A stretch of 44,356 bases of DNA from a virus, in IMG/VR virus record IMGVR_UViG_3300010430_000120, positions 1 through 44,356 of that record, one strand, 5' to 3'. The translations under genes and the position numbers were made by a program. This document shows, piece after piece, positions 24,494 to 31,680 of this stretch. Each line of letters opens with the position of its first letter. Position 1 is the stretch's first letter. The notes beneath the pieces were generated by a model. It was given only the letters and a program-made list of their open reading frames with translations, had not been told where the DNA came from and searched no databases.

Positions 24494-26215
24494 TCAGCCA
24501 CAATCCTTTTGTCCAGTCTCTGGGTCCCAAAAACAGGTCTCCCCCTGAGGTTTTTCCTCATCGACTTTGCCCATGAGAATGCCCATCCGTTTCCCATCCT
24601 TGTTGAATGTGGTGCAGCCTTTGCACCCTCTATCAAAGGCGTCAGTGTAGAGACCTTTGAAGTCGTCCCACGCCATGGACTTGTCCATGTTTATGGTCTT
24701 CGAGACGGCGCTGTCGACCAGGGTGGCCGCGGCAGCGAGAACGTCCAAGTGCTCCTGGGCCGTCACCTCGTGGGCCAGCTTGCCCCTCACCCCGAACTCC
24801 CTGAAGCCATAGTCCGAGACGTCGACCGTGATCTTGCCCTCCGGCATGATGACCTCACGCCTCCCCTCGTACTCGAAGACCGGCTCGATCCCGCTGGACA
24901 CGTAGTCGGCGCAGAACGAGATGGTTCCGGTCGGGGCGATCGATGTCAGGTGACTGTTCCGCAGGCCATACTTGCGGATGCCGTGCCGGACTTTGGCCGA
25001 GAGGGTCTTGGCATGCTCGCCCGCCAGGAACAGGTCGGCATCGAATTTGGGGAACGATCCCTTCTCGGCGGCCAGGGTGATGCTTGCCAGGTAGGCCTCT
25101 TCCCGGAGCTCCTCCAGGACCTTGAGCTCGAAGTCGATGAAGTCGGCCGAGCCATAAGGGAAGCCGAGAGCCTCGGCTGCGTTCGCCAGACCTGTAATCC
25201 CGAGGCCCATGCGGCGCTTGGCCATGGCCTCCATCTTCTGCTGGAGAAGTGGATACTTGGCCCGGTCGACCACGTTGTCCATGGCACGGACCACCGGGGA
25301 GATGTCTGCCCGGAACTGCTCCCAGTCGAATTCGTATTCAAGCAGGCTGGCCCTTTTGATGTAGCGGACCAGGTTGAACGAGCCCAGGAGGCAGGCGCCG
25401 AACGGGGGAAGAGGCTGCTCGCCGCACGGGTTGGTCGCGGCCAGCACTTCACAGTACCAGAGATTGTTGTGCCGGTTGATGGTATCAATGAAGAGCACGC
25501 CTGGTTCCGCCCAGTCGTAGGTTGCCCGCATTATCATCTCCCACAGGGCAACTGGGTCCACCTCCTTGTAGACGCGGCCTCCCCACTTCAACTGGAATGG
25601 GCGTTGGGTATAGAGGCATTCCATGAATTCGTCCGTGATACCGATCGACAGGTTGAAGCCCTCCAATACGCCGGCCTTCTGCTTCCTCAGGATGAAGGCC
25701 TCAATATCAGGGTGGTCGACCCTCAGCACTCCCATCTGGGCACCTCGGCGATTGCCGGCCGAGCTGGTCGCTTTGCAGACCGCGTCGTATATTGGAAGGA
25801 AAGCCATGGGGCCGTCGGTCGTGGACATGACGCCGCGGATCAGATCACCCGCAGGACGGAGGGTCGAGAAGTCGTAGCCGATGCCGCCTCCCATCCGCAT
25901 GGTCTGCGCGGCTTCGGCGGCGCGCTGCATGATTGATCCCTCGCCGTCGACGAAACTGTCCGCGATGGTACCTGAGACGAAGCAATTGTACGGGGTGACC
26001 ATCTTGGGAGCACCCATTGAGCCTTGCACTCGGCCTGCTGGCATGAAGCGCATGTCCAGGCCGATCGCACGGAGCTGATGAAAGTGATCGTCGTCATCTT
26101 TCATGGCACTCGACCAGCGTGTGACTGCCTCCTCGAAGTTCTCGTCTGGTAGTCGATACTTCTCAGCATGGAGGCTGTCTGAAAATTGCAAAGCAGGGCC
26201 GTAGTGAGGCGCCAT
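24494..26215 (-). CDS. nrdJ: Ribonucleotide reductase, adenosylcobalamin-dependent (class II)
   Basis: A 573-residue enzyme making deoxyribonucleotides. Three active-site Cys are seen: Cys78 (PYNCFVSG), Cys264 in NPCGEQ with Glu266, and Cys275 in GACLLGSFNL. MRMGGGIGYDFSTLRPAGD and LTSIAPTGTISFCAD are further blocks shared with class II enzymes. The end ETCFWDPETGQKDCG carries the redox Cys pair. No small subunit gene is in the window, which fits class II; if B12 is needed the host supplies it. It is compact, with no ATP-cone. AAAGGGAGACC precedes the start. A terminator lies between it and the upstream genes. Confidence 0.85.
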   Translation of the reverse strand: MAPHYGPALQFSDSLHAEKYRLPDENFEEAVTRWSSAMKDDDDHFHQLRAIGLDMRFMPAGRVQGSMGAPKMVTPYNCFVSGTIADSFVDGEGSIMQRAAEAAQTMRMGGGIGYDFSTLRPAGDLIRGVMSTTDGPMAFLPIYDAVCKATSSAGNRRGAQMGVLRVDHPDIEAFILRKQKAGVLEGFNLSIGITDEFMECLYTQRPFQLKWGGRVYKEVDPVALWEMIMRATYDWAEPGVLFIDTINRHNNLWYCEVLAATNPCGEQPLPPFGACLLGSFNLVRYIKRASLLEYEFDWEQFRADISPVVRAMDNVVDRAKYPLLQQKMEAMAKRRMGLGITGLANAAEALGFPYGSADFIDFELKVLEELREEAYLASITLAAEKGSFPKFDADLFLAGEHAKTLSAKVRHGIRKYGLRNSHLTSIAPTGTISFCADYVSSGIEPVFEYEGRREVIMPEGKITVDVSDYGFREFGVRGKLAHEVTAQEHLDVLAAAATLVDSAVSKTINMDKSMAWDDFKGLYTDAFDRGCKGCTTFNKDGKRMGILMGKVDEEKPQGETCFWDPETGQKDCG

Positions 26216-26248
26216 GGCGGTCTCCCTTTATTCATGTCTTATCAATGG

Positions 26249-26275
26249 AAAAGCCCGGGCCGATTAAGCCCGAGC
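26249..26275 (-). terminator. Intrinsic terminator upstream of the reductase gene
   Basis: On the minus strand an 8-bp stem (GCTCGGGC with GCCCGGGC, one G-T pair), loop of 7, then TTTT. It stands between the 75-residue gene and nrdJ and would limit read-through into nrdJ. Confidence 0.68.
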
Positions 26276-26301
26276 GAAGAAGACCACTGTGGCGCGTTTA
26301 G

Positions 26302-26529
26302 TTAGTGCTCTGAGCCGACGTATAGCTCGTCCATGCAGTGAAGGCATTCTTCAACGGCATCCGGATCTATGGGAATGCAGGTGGTGTTGGTGTCAACGTT
26401 CCAGCCTTTGACGACCTGGACGTGTCGCTTAGCGTGCCATGCGCGCTTTGCCCATACGAGTACTTGCCCATCGGGAGACGAGACGACGAACGGCTTGTCC
26501 GGCATCAAGTCTAAATCTCGCCAAGCCAT
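26302..26529 (-). CDS. Conserved-looking small protein
   Basis: A 75-residue protein (VSSPDGQVLVWAKRAWHAKRH near residues 16-36, then TTCIPIDPDAVEECLHCMDEL). A CLHC pair near residue 64 may bind metal. Its ATG overlaps the stop of the upstream gene by one base (TAATG). No family recognised; part of the leftward early unit from promoter B. Confidence 0.6.
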   Translation of the reverse strand: MAWRDLDLMPDKPFVVSSPDGQVLVWAKRAWHAKRHVQVVKGWNVDTNTTCIPIDPDAVEECLHCMDELYVGSEH

Positions 26530-26801
26530 TACAGCACGCTGGCCTGGTAGTCAGCGCGAAGCTGGCGCATGTGTTCGGCCTCCTCGGCGGCCTCCTTGGC
26601 GCACTCTTCGCATAGGCCATCGTCATTCAGGTCTGCGTAGTCCGGAGTTCGGAGCTCGCAACCATCGCAGCCGTACAGGTCTTCGTCACAGTATGGAACT
26701 TCGTCGATATAGACGATCAACTCTGTGAGGCCCTCGTCCACGAGGTCCTTCAGCATCTCCGCATCAAGCGGCTTGGCCGGTGCTTTGTGTTGGTAGAGCA
26801 T
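26529..26801 (-). CDS. Small putative zinc-binding protein
   Basis: A 90-residue acidic protein. Cys residues are spaced as two pairs, YGCDGCELRTP (CxxC near residue 45-48) and GLCEECAKE (CxxC near 64-67), plus PYC upstream, which suggests a zinc ribbon. AAGGAATAGTTC precedes the start. Function unknown; member of the leftward early unit. Confidence 0.6.
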   Translation of the reverse strand: MLYQHKAPAKPLDAEMLKDLVDEGLTELIVYIDEVPYCDEDLYGCDGCELRTPDYADLNDDGLCEECAKEAAEEAEHMRQLRADYQASVL

Positions 26802-26804
26802 GAA

Positions 26805-26975
26805 CTATTCCTTGAAGATGACCCAGAGGATCCAGAAAGGCCAACCCAGTACGATCCAGAGATGGGACATCAAGCTCAGCTGTCTGCCCTCATCTCTTTT
26901 GAATGTGCGGTTGCATGCCTCTCCGAAAAGAATGCCAAGGGCCAAGTAGATAATGAACGCGGATAGCATGGTCAT
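26805..26975 (-). CDS. Small membrane protein, two segments
   Basis: A 56-residue protein coupled by ATGA overlap to the upstream gene. Residues 2-18 (TMLSAFIIYLALGILFG) and 38-54 (LWIVLGWPFWILWVIF) are hydrophobic, joined by a charged loop. Probably an inner-membrane peptide; role unknown. Continuous coupling in the operon supports that it is real. Confidence 0.6.
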   Translation of the reverse strand: MTMLSAFIIYLALGILFGEACNRTFKRDEGRQLSLMSHLWIVLGWPFWILWVIFKE

Positions 26976-27208
26976 ACTTTCGTATCAAAATGGCTCCCCT
27001 TAGCCGCCTCTTCCTTGAATGCTACTGCATCAACGAACCGGAGGGGGCCGTCGATAAAGTATTGGAAGGGGAAGATACAGTGATCCATTTTCCCATGACA
27101 ATACGCCGTGAGATTGAACACTTGTCTGCCCATATCTGGACGAGCCGTGAGACGCTGCGCCGGCTTGTTACAGACGGCGCAGCGTGGTATGGGAAACAGG
27201 TGGCTCAT
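26972..27208 (-). CDS. Small putative zinc-binding protein
   Basis: A 78-residue protein with CAVC near residue 10-13 and CHGKMDHC near 37-44, the spacing of a zinc finger. The start follows the upstream stop directly (TAGATG). No family recognised. Coupled to both neighbours, so it is likely made together with the HTH-like protein upstream. Confidence 0.6.
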   Translation of the reverse strand: MSHLFPIPRCAVCNKPAQRLTARPDMGRQVFNLTAYCHGKMDHCIFPFQYFIDGPLRFVDAVAFKEEAAKGSHFDTKV

Positions 27209-27652
27209 CTACTTGACGGGCTTGGCTCTCGGACGGCGTTGGACCAGTCGGTAGTCCTCATAGCCGAACTCTTCCGCCCGAATTTTCACCGCATACCAAC
27301 GGAGGCAAGCCACGGAGGTCTTGGCTCCGTCAAACTGGCCCTTGATGCGCTCAATGATTTCCAGGTAGGGAATGCCAACACTTCGTGCGTTGGGATGATC
27401 CTCCGCGACGACGTTCTCAGGTGAAGACTTCAAGGTCTTGTCTTCATAGTAGGCTACCTCACAGAGGAGGTCGAGGGCAGTCTCACGAATTGTGGGGCCT
27501 TCCCGCTTCTTCGGCGCCTTCTGGGCTTGCAGTTCCTTGATCCGATCGATCAAGATGTCCTTGCCCCGCTTCCAGGTTGTCAGCGGTTTTTCAGGACCGA
27601 GTTCGTTGTAGACGCCGACTAGCTCGGCGTTAGTCATGGACTGGAGTTCCAT
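27209..27652 (-). CDS. Early DNA-binding-like protein
   Basis: A 147-residue protein. The N-terminus (MTNAELVGVYNELGPEKPLT, then WKRGKDILIDRIKEL) resembles a short helical module common in phage proteins. The C-terminal half carries IKGQFDGAKTSVACLRWYAV-type sequence, matching the 34299-34541 protein (FPEAKTSLASINWYRNKLR), a probable HTH/DNA-binding unit. AAGGAGACAGTGCC precedes the start. Possibly a regulator or nucleoid-binding protein. Confidence 0.65.
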   Translation of the reverse strand: MELQSMTNAELVGVYNELGPEKPLTTWKRGKDILIDRIKELQAQKAPKKREGPTIRETALDLLCEVAYYEDKTLKSSPENVVAEDHPNARSVGIPYLEIIERIKGQFDGAKTSVACLRWYAVKIRAEEFGYEDYRLVQRRPRAKPVK

Positions 27653-27691
27653 GGCACTGTCTCCTTAGGTTAAACGTTGGTTAAAGGTTGG

Positions 27692-27871
27692 CTAAGCAGC
27701 ACGCTTGCCGAAGGTTGGGCGCACCACATTGGTACGACCGAACAGGGTGTCACGACGGGCCTCAATATCACGTTGGACATCTGAGCCGTCATAGTGCTTG
27801 CCCATCCATTCGCGAGCGTTGCGTTCGTCGGCAAGGTCCTCCCGAAGGGGCATGTTACGAAGGTCTGTCAT
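27692..27871 (-). CDS. Small early protein
   Basis: A 59-residue charged soluble protein (MTDLRNMPLREDLADERNAR, ending VVRPTFGKRAA). It is the first gene after leftward promoter B, with AAGGAGACAGTAAC before the ATG. No family recognised. Its strong promoter and ribosome binding site suggest high early expression. Confidence 0.65.
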   Translation of the reverse strand: MTDLRNMPLREDLADERNAREWMGKHYDGSDVQRDIEARRDTLFGRTNVVRPTFGKRAA

Positions 27872-27919
27872 GTTACTGTCTCCTTATGTTGGGAACCAAT
27901 GTTCCCGATTGATGAGCCT

Positions 27920-27948
27920 AATATAGCATGATCGAGGGGCCTTGTAAA
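27920..27948 (-). promoter_or_regulatory. Leftward early promoter B
   Basis: Minus-strand -35 TTTACA (27943-27948), 17-base spacer, -10 TATATT (27920-27925). It would drive the block 27871 down to the reductase. The bases upstream (TACCCCTTTTT) resemble those upstream of leftward promoter A. Confidence 0.72.
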
Positions 27949-28002
27949 TAGAAAAAGGGGTACCAGGTGCACTTTTTTCCATTATTTTTCCACTTGAGGG
28001 GG

Positions 28003-28031
28003 TTTACAAATGAGGGGAAACGCTTTATACT
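28003..28031 (+). promoter_or_regulatory. Rightward early promoter B with GGGGAAACGC element
   Basis: -35 TTTACA (28003-28008), 17-base spacer, -10 TATACT (28026-28031), the best promoter in the window. GGGGAAACGC stands two bases before the -10 box, as at 23689. GGTGCACTTTTTTCC at 27966 matches the upstream element of promoter A. Confidence 0.78.
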
Positions 28032-28062
28032 ATAGGGACTGAATGCAACCAAGGAGACAGTT

Positions 28063-28260
28063 ATGAGCAAACAGGAAACAGCCGCCCAGGCCTACCGCCG
28101 GAACCGGCAGGCACTTCGCGATCGGGTCAATAAGATGGCCGAGATGCTCTCCAAGCATGAGCACGACTTCAAGGCCGAAGGCTCCAAGAACTGGGGCTAT
28201 GTTGGCGACCTTGCCCACTACAATGAGCTGATGGCTCAACTGCTCGGTGAGGAGGAATAG
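28063..28260 (+). CDS. Small early protein
   Basis: A 65-residue charged helical protein (AYRRNRQALRDRVNKMAEML, then WGYVGDLAHYNELMAQLLGE). First gene of rightward promoter B, with AAGGAGACAGTT before the ATG. No family recognised; likely a host-directed or regulatory early protein. Confidence 0.65.
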   Translation: MSKQETAAQAYRRNRQALRDRVNKMAEMLSKHEHDFKAEGSKNWGYVGDLAHYNELMAQLLGEEE

Positions 28261-28264
28261 AACC

Positions 28265-28618
28265 ATGTATACCGATCCCCAACAACAGTGCATCAATCGC
28301 CTCTTCGACATCATCGAGCACGACGCTGTGCCGATGGCCGTCGTCGATCACCTCGGCAAAGTCTACCAGCGTGCTGATGGCCGAGTGGTTCCAGTGACGG
28401 AGAAGACGGAACTGTCCGAGCGCTTCGGCGTCCGCGATCTTCGCCATGTGGTCATCTATGGCCTCACAGTTGTCCGAAAGAATAGGTCAGCCCTGTCTCG
28501 CGAGTACGTCGAGAAGATCGGGTATGACCCCTTCGACGACTGCCCCGACATAGCTCCTGAAGAGGTCGAAAAGACCCTTCGTGAGTATGACCTTGAAGTA
28601 GCGAGGGAGACAACCTGA
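28265..28618 (+). CDS. Unrecognised early protein
   Basis: A 117-residue acidic protein (CINRLFDIIEHDAVPMAVVD, later KIGYDPFDDCPDIAPEEVEK). I place the start at the ATG at 28265, after GAGGAATAGAACC; the longer frame begins inside the previous gene. Its TGA overlaps the next ATG (TGATG). No family recognised. Confidence 0.6.
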   Translation: MYTDPQQQCINRLFDIIEHDAVPMAVVDHLGKVYQRADGRVVPVTEKTELSERFGVRDLRHVVIYGLTVVRKNRSALSREYVEKIGYDPFDDCPDIAPEEVEKTLREYDLEVARETT

Positions 28619-28887
28619 TGTCCACCGATTACATATCGACCGAATTCCTAGACCTCGGCGTCTTCATAGAAACGGCCAAGGCTGACGGGTGGACCTGTCG
28701 ACCGATCAGGCCGGGAGGAGGCTATCAGCTCGAGAAGGACAACAATATAGGTTGGGCCTCCAAAGCGGGTCGACGCATCTGTATCGAGCGATACGGCGGT
28801 AATGACCTCACTGAGCTCCTTGATCTTGACAGCTTTGTCAGCGAGCACGAGGACGACTATTGGGACTGCCTAGAGAACGCTGGCTAG
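28618..28887 (+). CDS. Unrecognised early protein
   Basis: An 89-residue acidic protein (FLDLGVFIETAKADGWTCRP, then YGGNDLTELLDLDSFVSEHE). Coupled to the preceding gene by TGATG overlap. No motif seen. Third gene of the rightward B unit. Confidence 0.6.
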   Translation: MSTDYISTEFLDLGVFIETAKADGWTCRPIRPGGGYQLEKDNNIGWASKAGRRICIERYGGNDLTELLDLDSFVSEHEDDYWDCLENAG

Positions 28888-28924
28888 AAGTCAGAGAGTG
28901 GAAAATAGAAGAGGAGACAGTTTG

Positions 28925-29638
28925 ATGGATCAAGATCGACTTAGAACAATCGTTGCGGCGCTGCTGAATGACGCAGGTCGTACTCCGCAAGAAGCAGAGT
29001 TGGCTCGTAAGAAGGCCGCCGAGCTCATGCTGGATGCAGGAGTGACTGAAGCAGAGCTACTCGCGGAGGACGCGGACATGCTCCTTGAGGCTCTCGATAT
29101 TGGGAGACGTGATTGGCTCGTGGCCAAATACATCTCGATGCGCGTGGCTCGACTATCCGGCTGCCGAACCTGGTACGAAGACCTTCGCACGTCAAAGGGC
29201 CGACGCTCTGACCGCAAGAAAGTCAATTTCGCTGGGTATCGCCCCGACGTAGAGAATGCGGAATGGCTGCTCGAGCATATCCTGAAGGCCGGCAAGGACG
29301 CAGTTCGCGCCTCAGGCCTCAAAGAGAACCGTGAGAAGGAGGACATGCTCTCCGTCTTCGGGGCCACGGTGGCTCGTCGGTTGGATGAGGTGGCCGACGC
29401 CATGGAGGTGGCGCGCGAGGAGACTGGTGTCAGAGCGGGCCGGGACCTGGTGCTGGTAAGAGATGCCAAAGTGGATGACTTTGTTGAGGAACAGGGCGTC
29501 AGCCTGAGAGATGCCAACACCAGAGGACGTGATCGCGTCCGTGCGAATGCGGCCGCTGCCGGTCGTGAAGCCGGGGAGAACGTCTCACTCGGCCGCCCGG
29601 TTGGAGCAGGCGGACAAGCCGCTCTTCCGTCGAGCTAG
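28925..29638 (+). CDS. DUF2786-domain protein
   Basis: A 237-residue protein. Residues 5-45 are the DUF2786 block (IVAALLNDAGRTPQEAELAR, then KAAELMLDAGVTEAEL); residues 60-150 fit the domain that usually follows (YISMRVARLSGCRTWY and VNFAGYRPDVENAEWLL). Such proteins are common in phages and of unknown role. Start 28925 follows GAGGAGACAGTTTG. Its stop overlaps the stop region of a convergent gene, so this ends the rightward early unit. Confidence 0.72.
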   Translation: MDQDRLRTIVAALLNDAGRTPQEAELARKKAAELMLDAGVTEAELLAEDADMLLEALDIGRRDWLVAKYISMRVARLSGCRTWYEDLRTSKGRRSDRKKVNFAGYRPDVENAEWLLEHILKAGKDAVRASGLKENREKEDMLSVFGATVARRLDEVADAMEVAREETGVRAGRDLVLVRDAKVDDFVEEQGVSLRDANTRGRDRVRANAAAAGREAGENVSLGRPVGAGGQAALPSS

Positions 29639-30090
29639 AATTGAGAGGTCGCCGCGGCGAGGACTATGTCCTCCGCGGCGCCCTTTGGATCACACGAGGC
29701 CAGGCTCTTCAGCTTGTCCTCGGTCCATCCTCGGGCCAAGCTGCCCGTGAGGTTGCCTTGTATTAGGTACCGACCGGCAGAATGTCCGCTCCCCACCTGT
29801 AGAAGAATGAAACAGCGACCCCCTGCCCTCCAGCGCTTGTGGAGCCACGGGACCTGCTGCGGTTCGAACCTAGGCTTGATCTTGGTTTTGGGATCGCTGG
29901 GTCGTGCTTCGCATTTGAGCTCGATCCAGAACTGGCGTCCTTCTCCGTCTACCTTCAAGCATCCCTCGACGTCGGGCATACCGCGGGAGACGGAGTTCTC
30001 CACCCTGTTCATGTGGAGAGCTTCTCTGAAGTGGACGCGGGCGGTCTTGCCCAGCCACTGCCACAGTCTGCTCTCCCTGGTCTTACTCAT
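29635..30090 (-). CDS. VRR-NUC domain nuclease
   Basis: A 151-residue nuclease of the PD-(D/E)xK superfamily. Residues about 30-75 have the VRR-NUC core: RGMPDVEGCLKV (Asp) and FWIELKCEA (Glu-x-Lys), then QQVPWLHKRW and FILLQVG. Such stand-alone phage proteins act on branched DNA or recombination intermediates. The start at 30090 overlaps the upstream stop by ATGA, so the longer frame is not used. The gene end carries a hairpin at 29650-29680. Confidence 0.82.
   Translation of the reverse strand: MSKTRESRLWQWLGKTARVHFREALHMNRVENSVSRGMPDVEGCLKVDGEGRQFWIELKCEARPSDPKTKIKPRFEPQQVPWLHKRWRAGGRCFILLQVGSGHSAGRYLIQGNLTGSLARGWTEDKLKSLASCDPKGAAEDIVLAAATSQF
29650..29680. terminator. Hairpin at convergent gene ends
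   Basis: A stem of 13 pairs with a 2-base bulge (CGCCGCGG-CG-AGGAC with GTCCTCCGCGGCG), loop TAT, inside the last codons of the VRR-NUC gene and just after the DUF2786 stop. No T run follows. It may end both converging transcripts. Confidence 0.4.
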
Positions 30091-30383
30091 GAGACGTCGC
30101 CGCGGTGGAACGCTGCCGCAAGAGCACGTTGCCTGCCACGGAACAGAGCCTCCAATTCCACCTGGGCGGGGAATACTGTACCAACCGTCTCCGGCGTTTC
30201 CTGCTCCATGCCACAGAACATGTCGATGACGAAGCGCTGGGCCATTGAGAGCTGAGCCCTGTTGCGTTGGCCGGAGACAATCATGTTCTCCTCGGCCGTG
30301 CACTTGCACCAGTCCGCGTGGAAGTGCTTCAGGTCATCGGCCTCAGGATCCACGCCCTGGATGTCTAGCTTGATTGTGGTCAT
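30087..30383 (-). CDS. Unrecognised protein
   Basis: A 98-residue protein (KLDIQGVDPEADDLKHFHAD, later MAQRFVIDMFCGMEQETPET). Coupled by ATGA overlaps to the dCMP deaminase gene upstream and the nuclease downstream. No motif seen. It may assist nucleotide or DNA metabolism by context only. Confidence 0.6.
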   Translation of the reverse strand: MTTIKLDIQGVDPEADDLKHFHADWCKCTAEENMIVSGQRNRAQLSMAQRFVIDMFCGMEQETPETVGTVFPAQVELEALFRGRQRALAAAFHRGDVS

Positions 30384-30835
30384 TGGAACTTCTCCCTTAA
30401 TATGTCGGAGCCGGACACGCCGGCCTCCATGAGTATCTTACGGGCCTCTTGTTGATTTGAGGCCCAGCGACTTGATGGGTCTATGCCTGAGCAGACGACC
30501 CTAGTGATGCCAGCCTGGATGATTGCGATCGCGCAATCCACGCACGGCGCCTTCGTGACGTACAAGGTCCAGCCGGTCAGGTCTCGCCGAGCATTTAGAA
30601 TGGCGTTGAGCTCGGCGTGCACCGATAGCTGGTTCTTCGTCTCCTTGTCGTCGAGACGTTCGCGGCTGTCCGCCACTCCGATGGGGAAGCCGTTGTAGCC
30701 AAAAGTGACTTGGCGCCGGTCAGGCGAGACGACTACGCATCCGACCTTCTCGTCAGGGTCCTTCGACCACTGAGCCACCTCACGGTAGGCCAGACGCAGG
30801 AACCGTATATCCCACTTTGCCTTGGAGAAGCTCAT
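30380..30835 (-). CDS. Deoxycytidylate (dCMP) deaminase
   Basis: A 151-residue zinc enzyme turning dCMP into dUMP. The zinc and catalytic motif is HAE (His73-Glu75, in SVHAELNAIL) with PCVDC (Cys98, Cys101). FGYNGFPIGV and the length match T4 Cd and related phage enzymes. It is coupled to the thymidylate-synthase-like gene by an ATGA overlap (30832-30835), linking dCMP and dUMP use. dUMP would feed thymidylate; competition with dCMP modification is as in T4. Confidence 0.9.
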   Translation of the reverse strand: MSFSKAKWDIRFLRLAYREVAQWSKDPDEKVGCVVVSPDRRQVTFGYNGFPIGVADSRERLDDKETKNQLSVHAELNAILNARRDLTGWTLYVTKAPCVDCAIAIIQAGITRVVCSGIDPSSRWASNQQEARKILMEAGVSGSDILREKFQ

Positions 30836-31680
30836 ACGATCACCATCGGCTTGGGGCTATAGTCGCTCGTGCTGACGCGCTTCGCCATGCGTTTCACCTG
30901 GTCGACGTATTGGTCGGGGCGTTGAATGATCTCGTTGACGTCCCACCCAGGTAGGGCGGGCTGGACGTTACTCGTCCACTCCGACTGGTCTCCGAGAACA
31001 CAGTCCTCGACCATCTGGGAGTGGGGGTCATAGTAGTGTGGATGCGCCAGCGTCACGTGCATTGTCCCGGGAGTGCAACCTGCCGATGCAGCGACCGCAT
31101 CCAGGGTCAGAGCATAGCCCATGACGTCGTAGGGCAGACCTACGAAGACGTCACTGGAGCGGATGAAGACCGAACAGTGGACTTGATCTCCGGTCCTGGT
31201 CAGGCTGAAGCCGACAGGGCACGGGATGTTCTTCGGTTGGTCAGGTCCGCCGAGGCCGTCCTCCGCCGGGTCCCAGGCGCTGATGTACAGTTGCCGGTTC
31301 GTCGGATTATCGCGCAGCTGTTCCACTGCCATCTTGAGCTGGTCGCGGCCGAAGTGTTTCCGCCAGCGGTAGCCGTAGGCCGTCTTGAGCTCGCCGTCCT
31401 CAACGAAGTCCTGCCAGATCTTCGGGGCCTTGGCCAGGATGAACTCCGGATCCTGGGTTCCCAGGAACTGCCAAGCCGTCTCGGCTGCAGCTATGTGGGG
31501 CCAGTATTTACGGTTGCCTGCGACCGGCAGCTTGCCGTTCGACAGGTCCAGCTTGAACGAGTGACCGCCCTCGAGCATCTTGATGCCCGTGCCGGTCCTT
31601 GCGTTCATCTCGAACAGGCCGCGGCGGTAGAGCTCGGTTAGGAGGCCCCGATAGGCCTCATGAAAAGACTGGCTGCGCAT
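30832..31680 (-). CDS. Thymidylate synthase superfamily, probable dCMP hydroxymethylase
   Basis: A 282-residue enzyme of the thymidylate synthase fold. Seen are Glu67 (AAAETAW), TAYGYRWR at 100-107, the nucleophile Cys154 (IPCPVGF), RSSD at 174-177 and H215/Y217 (PHYYDPH). At the position that reads Asn in thymidylate synthases (GLPFN) it has Asp185 (GLPYDVMGYA). Asp here is typical of T4 dCMP hydroxymethylase and selects cytosine over uracil. So it likely makes 5-hydroxymethyl-dCMP or methyl-dCMP. The start at 31680 follows GGAGGG and overlaps the kinase gene by 23 bases. Ordinary thymidylate synthase is less likely. Confidence 0.75.
   Translation of the reverse strand: MRSQSFHEAYRGLLTELYRRGLFEMNARTGTGIKMLEGGHSFKLDLSNGKLPVAGNRKYWPHIAAAETAWQFLGTQDPEFILAKAPKIWQDFVEDGELKTAYGYRWRKHFGRDQLKMAVEQLRDNPTNRQLYISAWDPAEDGLGGPDQPKNIPCPVGFSLTRTGDQVHCSVFIRSSDVFVGLPYDVMGYALTLDAVAASAGCTPGTMHVTLAHPHYYDPHSQMVEDCVLGDQSEWTSNVQPALPGWDVNEIIQRPDQYVDQVKRMAKRVSTSDYSPKPMVIV

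Noticed and set aside
24509-25936. Open frame of 475 codons opposite the ribonucleotide reductase
   Set aside because: The minus-strand frame carries all reductase motifs; the plus frame is a shadow.
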